In this document: piece by piece, positions 57,783-64,000 of the stretch
How positions within the stretch are numbered: position 1 is the first letter of the stretch
Layout: each line of letters opens with the position of its first letter
Origin: Periconia sp. R9002
Taxonomy: Eukaryota; Ascomycota; Dothideomycetes; Pleosporales; Periconiaceae
NCBI GenBank assembly: GCA_023627715.1
Contig: JAMAHW010000049.1
Span: 186,001 to 250,000 of the forward strand
DNA: 64,000 bases
Direction: 5' to 3'
Position numbers and translations under genes: made by a program
The notes under the pieces: generated by a model
What the model saw: the letters and a program-made list of their open reading frames with translations, nothing else
Database searches by the model: none
What the model was told of the DNA's origin: nothing

Positions 57783-59007
57783 CTAGACGACATTATGCGT
57801 TTCGATTCTGACCTCAGTTTGGACCAAGACTTGGTTGTCGCGTGCATCAAGCCGAGATCCTGGCTTAACTTCCACGCCCACACGAACTTCGTTCTCGTTA
57901 TCTTGCAACTCAATGTAATTTCCCTCGTCGATATTGATCGTTCCCTTCATCAAGCTCTTCGTCATGTAAGGATCGGAGGGGCCCTTGGATCGAGGCTGAC
58001 TCCATTCTTTGAGCGTGGCTGGACCGGGCTTATGCGGTGTATTTTGCTTCATGTACGAGCTGAGACGGAAGAGAGCTGCGAGTTCCGGAAAGCAGAGAAT
58101 GAGCACACTCGACGTGAGTTCACCCATGCCCCACAGAAGAATCTCTGGCTGTTTCCACGAGACGTCTTTGGCGCCAGTATTTCGGAAACGAACGACTAGG
58201 CCTACGGTTGCAAAAATGGGAGCGCTGCGTCTCATGTCAGTGGAACCGCGCTTGATTTTCCCTTGTCCCAAGTATAAGAGTCACTCACCAAGCACCAAAC
58301 GTGAAAGCAAGAAAAACGAGGATCTTCTTCGACCTTTTCATATGTAGACGAGTAACGGCATGGACGGGGAGGAGAAGGATGATCCAGTCGGTGACTGTGT
58401 TGAATATTCCGCTCATGTTCAAAACCCACTTCATCTCGATACACTTTCCAGGAAGGGACTTGTTCCAGATCTTATTGCGTGGCCAACACTCAAAGATCTT
58501 GACTATGCTGGTGCTGACGTAGAAACCGATAATAGCGATCATGAGGCAAACGATCCAGATATCGAAGGCGCTCCATTTGTGGGGGGAGAAGACACGACGG
58601 TAAAGAACCAGGACCGCCACTTTCGCTAGGCCTATCATGAACCCATACATGATGGCGCTCACGTTGAACCAGAATGCCATTTCGTGCGATTTCTCGGCCG
58701 TTATGTCCCACATGTGCAAGCCGCCGCCGTGCGACATGGTGTTGCGTGTGGTGCCAAAGAAGGCGATGGAGCCAGCCCAAAGGGCGATGCAGATGAGATC
58801 CTCCCATGTGAAGAGACGCTTGACCCAGAGTCGCACATAGCAGCGCAGGAGGAAAAATACAGTGACGATAGGGGCACAGATGGCAATGGTGATTGTCGAG
58901 ACGTGGGCCAGGGACGGTGGGTTGTCCGGATTCGAATGCTCGCCAGGCGGTGGAGTCAAGGCCGGTTTGAATGTTGACAGTGTACCCGTTGGCGCCGTCG
59001 AAGTCAT
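57783..59007 (-). CDS. PTH11-like / fungal rhodopsin-family seven-helix membrane protein
   Basis: Exons are 59007-58289 and 58224-57783 with a 64-base intron (GTGAGT/CAG) that splits a Cys codon, giving 386 residues. It has an extracellular Pro-rich N-terminus without a CFEM domain, seven hydrophobic segments, and the family pattern RCYVRLWVKRLFTWEDLICI after helix 2, FECWPRNKIWNKSLPGKC in the outer loop, and MKWVLNMSGIFNTVTDWIILLLPV. The cytosolic tail is hydrophilic and charged. This family (PF20684) includes the Magnaporthe surface sensor PTH11; most members are unstudied. It probably sits in the plasma membrane and may sense surfaces or small molecules. Confidence 0.9.
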
Positions 59008-60437
59008 GATGGTTGCGGTGTTGAAAGCGAACTACATAGACGATAGTTGCAGACTGTAGACTAGTGAAGCTTGTGTGAACCACACAAGAGACTAGAGGTT
59101 GTTAGTCTACACGATGGTCTCCTTAGTAGGCGGACGTGGCGGGAACTAACGCAACTCGGATGGGCGAGAGGTGGGTTGGTGGGGAAGTGGAGAAAACCAT
59201 GGACCGCACACGCTTACATATGATTCTTGGATGAGTCGAGTGACATGAACTTCCTGAAAGTGAATGAAGGGTAGCAGAGTCACGTTAGCTAAAATGACAA
59301 GTGCATGATGCATGCATGGAACAGGACATCAATCCTAATCGAAGCTCGACGGAATCTGACATTTGCCTACTTTCCCTGGCCTGCCTGACCCCAGACGTGC
59401 AAGCAACCTAAGCTATTGGTGTGTTGTACTAGATAAGGCCCCCGTTACGGGGGGTCGTTGTTTTACGAGCCCGATGGCTGAAATTGTCGCACCGAGTTGG
59501 TGAGGAGGCATGCATGCTCATTTGCGCGCCGCTACAAGGTACTGCTGCTGCTGCTGCGTGGCGAGGCGGCGACACTGCCGCATCCTAGTCGCCGTGTTCG
59601 ACTCCTATTGCCCGCTGTTGCATGCTATCGCCGCATCAATAGCCATCCGCGGCTACAGGCATGTGGGGGTTGGTGGTATAAAAGGGAATCAGTGCGGACG
59701 GCACATGTATGTAGGTACGAAAATAGTAAAAATACCGCAGGTGTGTAGCTTGGGACGTATTCTTGAATAGATAATTTCCTGTGTGGCAATGTAAGTCAAC
59801 TCCGTCCTTTTCTTCATGGATATTTTTTTTTCCCGCTACTCTGTGATAAAGAAGACATCGGATAGATTTAGAGAGTTGTGAAAAAGAAAAGAAGAGAAAG
59901 AACAAGGCACAAGAATGGGTGGTTTGTAAGGGTGCAGCAAGAGAATAATGAGAGGAGAGGACAAACAATACATTTCTCTCATGCTACCTCATTTCCTGTT
60001 GAGCCAATGGAGTATGCTTATGTAATTATACTATACGTAAAAATGAAATCACGCCCTGTACATCGATACGTATTTTGTACGTACGTGCCACCCCTACTCG
60101 CTGCACGGTCTCGCCGCTTCAATAACCTTTCGCAGCCACTCCGTATGTAGAATGTTGTATCATACCCAGTCTGCTGGGCTCTCTCCCATGTCTGCAGCAA
60201 TATATGAACCTGTCAAGTCCGATTCTTTGGTAGATGCTGTCCCTCTACTGCACATAAACTTTCCAACTCAACCGGCCCCTTCTCCTTGCCTGCTTTGCCT
60301 TGTGCGACGTTACATCTGCACGGCGGAGAACGTAATTCCGTCCCGGTTACAGTAGTTTGGCCACTTGGGCGCCAGCTTATAGCACCCCTCTCTCACCTTC
60401 TTCCTCAACCCACCCTTCCTCTCCCCTGTCTGTCACA
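59008..60437. other. divergent intergenic region between PTH11-like and Dal5-like genes
   Basis: Both flanking promoters lie here. A (CTG)n run is at 59542-59556. Small ORFs have no domains. Confidence 0.5.
59542..59556. repeat. (CTG)5 microsatellite
   Basis: Five CTG units in tandem within a non-coding stretch. Confidence 0.7.
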
Positions 60438-62087
60438 ATGGAGCACCCGGGTATGCACCTGATTCTCTCCTGCATCCTCAGCCCTGGCTAATCTTTGAAC
60501 AGAGAAACTTCAGAATGAGATTGTCTCAGAACATTCGACTTCCACCATGCCTCTAGACAGTACCTTGTCCGCCGAGGAAGAGGCCAGGTTGTTGCGCAAG
60601 ATAGACCTTCGCGTCTTGCCGATGCTCTTCATTGTCTACATTGCCGCATTCCTTGACCGGTAAGTTTGGTCATGCACCAAACTACACAACTATGTCGTCG
60701 CATACTCATTCGAGTTAATACAGTGCCAACATCTCCAATGCCCTCACTATGGAGATGCCCAAGGAGCTTCACCTGAAAGGCCAGCAGCCCAATATTGCGC
60801 TCGCTCTGTTCTTCGTGCCATACATCTTGTTCGAAGTGCCCTCTAACATTGCGATGAAGAAATTCTCTCCGCATGTTTGGCTTGCCCTCTGCTCGGGAGG
60901 CTTTGGTGTTGTGATGATTGGTCAAGGCTTCGTCAAGACCTACGGACAGCTCATTGCCACTCGCGTTCTGCTAGGCTTCTTCGAGGCAGGAATCTTCCCT
61001 GGCAGTTTCTATCTGATCAGTTTTTGGTACAAACGCGAAGAAGCGCAGAAGAGATTCACCATCTATTTCACGTCCGTTATTCTCGCGTCTGCATTTGGCG
61101 GTCTGCTCGCCACCGGCATAGCAAACATGAACGGCACTCAGGGATACTCAAACTGGAGGTGGATTTTCATCCTCGAAGGCATAGTAACCATGGTTGTGGC
61201 GTTTGCGGCCTACTTCTTCATCAGCGACTTCCCAAGCGAGGCTAAGTGGCTGACGGAGACTGAGAGGCAGTTCGTCATGGCCAAGAACGGAGAGAACAAA
61301 ACAGGTGATGAACACCGAATCACTGGCAGGGACCTGGCGGCATTCTTCAAGGAACCTACCAACTATCTAGGGGCATTGATGTACTTTGGTGAGTGACTCC
61401 AAAAAAAAAAAAAGGAATCGACGTCCTGTCGTGTAAGCAGTCGTTCTAACTCACCACGCATAGCCGTCGTTGTGCCCATCTACTCGTTTGCCTACTTCAC
61501 GCCGACCAGTAAGTCATGGTTCAAATAAAAATTTGCGAAGTCCCATCTAATCGCTCCGAATAGTCATCAAAGGGTTAGGATACAATGTAGTCCAAACTCA
61601 GCTCCACTCGGTGCCGCCATTTGCAGCTGCATTTGGCCTGTGCCTCGTCACAGCATTCTTTTCGGACAGACTCAACATCCGCCTGCCGTTCGTTCTCGGC
61701 ACCGCACTCATCACCATCATTGGACTCTCTATAATGATGACAATCCACACTGGATTTTCTGTTCGATACCTGGGCGTCATTTTCATCTGCATGGGTATCT
61801 TCTCGGGCGCCCCGATCATCATCTGCTGGTATTTGATGAACCTTGACGGACACAAAAACCGCGCCATCGGGTCGGCGTTCGTCATTTCTTTCGGTAATAC
61901 GGGAGGTATTCTGGCGCCCTTCACCTTTCTCACCAAGTACGCACCATACTACCGCACCGGATATGCAATCTGCATGGGCGTCACCTGCATGGGAGTGGCG
62001 GCCACCTTGGTTTACAGTCTGCTTATCATCAACAAAAACCGTTCCGGTCGTGGGCTCGGAAGCGAAAAGCACAAGTTGAAATTGTAA
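60438..62087 (+). CDS. MFS anion:cation symporter, Dal5/allantoate permease family
   Basis: Five exons are 60438-60450, 60503-60659, 60724-61388, 61464-61508 and 61564-62087, giving 467 residues; the first exon encodes only four full codons. The protein shows the Dal5-family opening (EEEARLLRKIDLRVLPML, then DRANISNA), 12 hydrophobic segments, RVLLGFFEAGIFPG after helix 4, FYLISFWYKREE, and SDFPSEAKWLTETER in the central loop. FGNTGGI lies in the C-terminal half. The family carries allantoate, nicotinate, pantothenate, biotin precursors or similar anions with protons. The substrate here is unknown. Start confirmed by the small first exon splicing into EKLQNEI. Confidence 0.92.
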
Positions 62088-63634
62088 AAGTCTGGGAAAT
62101 TTCTTTTTCTCGGGTTTAGATGGATTTTCGGGTGGGTGGGAGTTCCCGCCAATGCCGGGACCTGGCGGGGTAGCTGCCGATGCACACCCCTTTTCTCGGC
62201 CATATAGCCCGAAAGGGCAAAACACTTGTAATTCAGCTGTGGGGATCGTGGACAGCATATTTCTCTCAAGACGCTCTATAGAGTTTCATTGGCATTCGTT
62301 TAATCATTCATGTAACTAGTTCTAGAGACATCAAAACAGTTCACATACTTCCTTCCACATTCGTTTGCGAAAGTCAGAATTATAGCCTTTTACGGCGAGG
62401 ATGATCGTGAACCGCGGCTATTTAGGAAAGTGATATCGTAAAAAGATTTTCTGTGAATGTTCTACAATCCTTCTACAGAACGGCCCCCAAATGCATCCCT
62501 CACATATGAAAGAACCTTATCTCTGCACTCGACCATTCAACCCTTGCCATCAAAGGTCAGTGAACCTTCTTTTGCTATTTAGCCTCGGCATTCGTAGGCT
62601 GGGCAGCATTCTGCGCACCAACTCTGTAGATGTACAGTTCGATGCAAGGCTCACAAGACTTTCTCCCCTGTTGCTTGTCGTTTAACAAGATTCAATGCAG
62701 CCATGGCATGCTGTGCGTTCCGAGGTGGGAAGGGGTTCGTCCATTTGACCGAGACCCCAGGAAAAAAAGGCGTGTTGATCCTTTCGCGGCTGGCTCCATC
62801 ACGGACCCTTAAACGAATTGGGGTAGGTGGTGTTAGCGATGGACATTTGATTCGCTCGCTGCAGTTCTGCATATGAATACGAGTGTTAGCAAAGATGTTC
62901 AAGATGTGTTGTGATTCGCGCGAGTCTTCGTATCCGAGGCTCCCACCATCTGCTCGTCTCCTTGGTATACCTCGCTGTTACTGGCTGTTTATGCAAGGCT
63001 GCGGTCTTACCCGAAAGTGCGAACTCTATCTCTTGAAGGGATTCTGGAATCAACGCAACATTCGCATCCTTGTTCGTAAACCTAGCATCGCTTCTACTCT
63101 TCGCCATGGCATGATATTGGAAAGGCTGTCGCAGGAAGGGCTAAATGGGGTAAACTTCATGTATTAGCTACATTCTTGCTGCCATAACCTGTTGTCAACA
63201 ATCTACTTTCGTAGTCCGAAGCTTACCAAGTGAGTATACACGCATCTGTAATGGAACAACAGGTGCACACATTCAATTCCCCGATACTTTTTGTTGTATC
63301 CCGGACTCAACGTTGTGCACAGATTTTATGGAACGAGCATGCATTGCATGCGCTTCCTATAGTGTTGGTGGAATCTTCCTCTTCGGAGTGCGAGGCCAAA
63401 TCATGCTCGTTCGATATTGTATCAGGTCCAAGAATTTCTATCAAGATAGATGTTCAGCGATCTCTATGAAGGGTGAAACGGTTTTTGGCGTCACGATTCC
63501 TAATATTTGTGCGACCTTCGTCGGGAGTTGCGTAAGCAATGCATGCCCCACGTTAGCCCCCTCATTACTGTGCCTCATGCAAGAAACACTGATATATTGA
63601 GTCGCACGTGTGAGATCTTCACGCCATAACCATC
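62088..63634. other. intergenic region between Dal5-like and ThDP-enzyme genes
   Basis: The left part is the transporter 3' flank, and the right part the promoter of the next gene. ORFs near 63230-63600 have no recognised domain and no similarity I know. Confidence 0.5.
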
Positions 63635-64000
63635 ATGATGGCTCTCCGTATAGCTTTGCTGCGAATGCGAAAGCCGCATGGTCTGGCCAAGTCAAGTTAC
63701 ACAAGTCGAAAAACCCTGATCCACGCACCTTTTCGGCCTGTCGCTCACGCGCCTTCAGCCCCCAGGTTTCACAATGCAGTGAGAGCCCTAACCACCACCA
63801 CGACAACTACCACCCCGGACGGCAACACCGAAAATGGCAAAAACAGATATACTACGGCCTTTGCTCTGTTCGAAGCGCTTTGGGAAGCCGGTGTCACAAC
63901 ATGTTTCGTCAACGTTGGCTCTGACCATCCATCCGTTATTGAGGCCATCATCAAGGGGAAGAGAGAACGGGGCAAGTCATGGCCCCGGATGATTACATGT
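63635..64000 (+). CDS. ThDP-dependent enzyme (acetolactate synthase-like), N-terminal part only
   Basis: The frame starts with MMALRIALLRMRKPHG and stays open for 122 codons to the window edge, so the gene is partial. The first 45 or so residues are basic and lack acids, as in a mitochondrial presequence. A Thr-rich stretch follows, then RYTTAFALFEALWEAGVTTC with FVNVGSDHPSVIEAI, which matches the pyrimidine-binding start of the thiamine-diphosphate enzyme superfamily (acetolactate synthase, benzoylformate decarboxylase). The catalytic Glu and the C-terminal ThDP motif lie outside. It differs from the housekeeping ILV2 at the GYPGG position, where it has NVGSDHP, so it is probably the uncharacterised fungal ALS-like branch. 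Confidence 0.75.
   Translation, partial: MMALRIALLRMRKPHGLAKSSYTSRKTLIHAPFRPVAHAPSAPRFHNAVRALTTTTTTTTPDGNTENGKNRYTTAFALFEALWEAGVTTCFVNVGSDHPSVIEAIIKGKRERGKSWPRMITC

Noticed and set aside
59560..59610. tRNA-like B-box (GTTCGACTCC)
   Set aside because: No A-box or foldable cloverleaf lies at the right distance upstream.
47413..64000. Secondary-metabolite gene cluster
   Set aside because: Transporter and redox-type neighbours occur, but there is no PKS, NRPS, terpene synthase or prenyltransferase core gene.

Overview
The window is nuclear DNA of a filamentous ascomycete. Most genes are broken by short introns of about 47-75 bases with GTAAGT-like donors and occasional TGCTAAC-like branch points. 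Recognisable genes are conserved eukaryotic and fungal ones: NMD3, NUF2, FIP1, NUP49, IML1, mitochondrial uS12, ATP25, a GH72 glucanosyltransferase, a PTH11-like membrane protein and a GH6 cellulase. The gene set and style fit Dothideomycetes, probably Pleosporales. That placement is an inference from general resemblance; nothing in the sequence proves a species.

Layout. Bases 1-4.6 kb are gene-poor and hold a near-perfect 50-base inverted repeat and a decayed reading frame with three stops. From 4.6 to 21.6 kb the window is housekeeping: an MFS sugar transporter, a GH72 cell-wall enzyme, NMD3 and ATP25 as a divergent pair, the kinetochore gene NUF2, then FIP1 and NUP49 head to head 159 bases apart. 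From 21.6 to 29 kb it is sparse, with an orphan ORF and an APH/choline-kinase-like gene. From 29 to 46.4 kb come a large disordered protein, a thioredoxin with a mitochondrial leader, an F-box/2EXR-like protein, mitochondrial uS12, a Rossmann-fold NAD(P)-binding protein, a proline-rich protein and IML1 (GATOR1/SEACIT). From 47 kb to the end the genes look accessory and outward-facing, with wide spacers: secreted GH6, a full-size ABCB exporter, a PTH11-like seven-helix protein, a Dal5-family transporter and the start of a ThDP-dependent enzyme.

The genes do not form one pathway. NMD3 (60S export), FIP1 (3'-end processing) and NUP49 (nuclear pore) all act in RNA or ribosome export but lie together probably by chance. 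ATP25 and uS12 serve mitochondrial translation. IML1 senses amino-acid supply upstream of TORC1.

I see no tRNA, rRNA, CRISPR array, intact transposon or PKS/NRPS/terpene cluster. The most interesting observations are a NUP49 FG-repeat exon that is an exact multiple of three and flanked by matching intron junctions, an in-frame upstream extension of FIP1, an ATP25 that stops soon after its RsfS-like domain, a thioredoxin with two plausible starts, and the broken frame plus hairpin at the left edge. All gene models are spliced by eye; reading-frame continuity was checked across every junction given.
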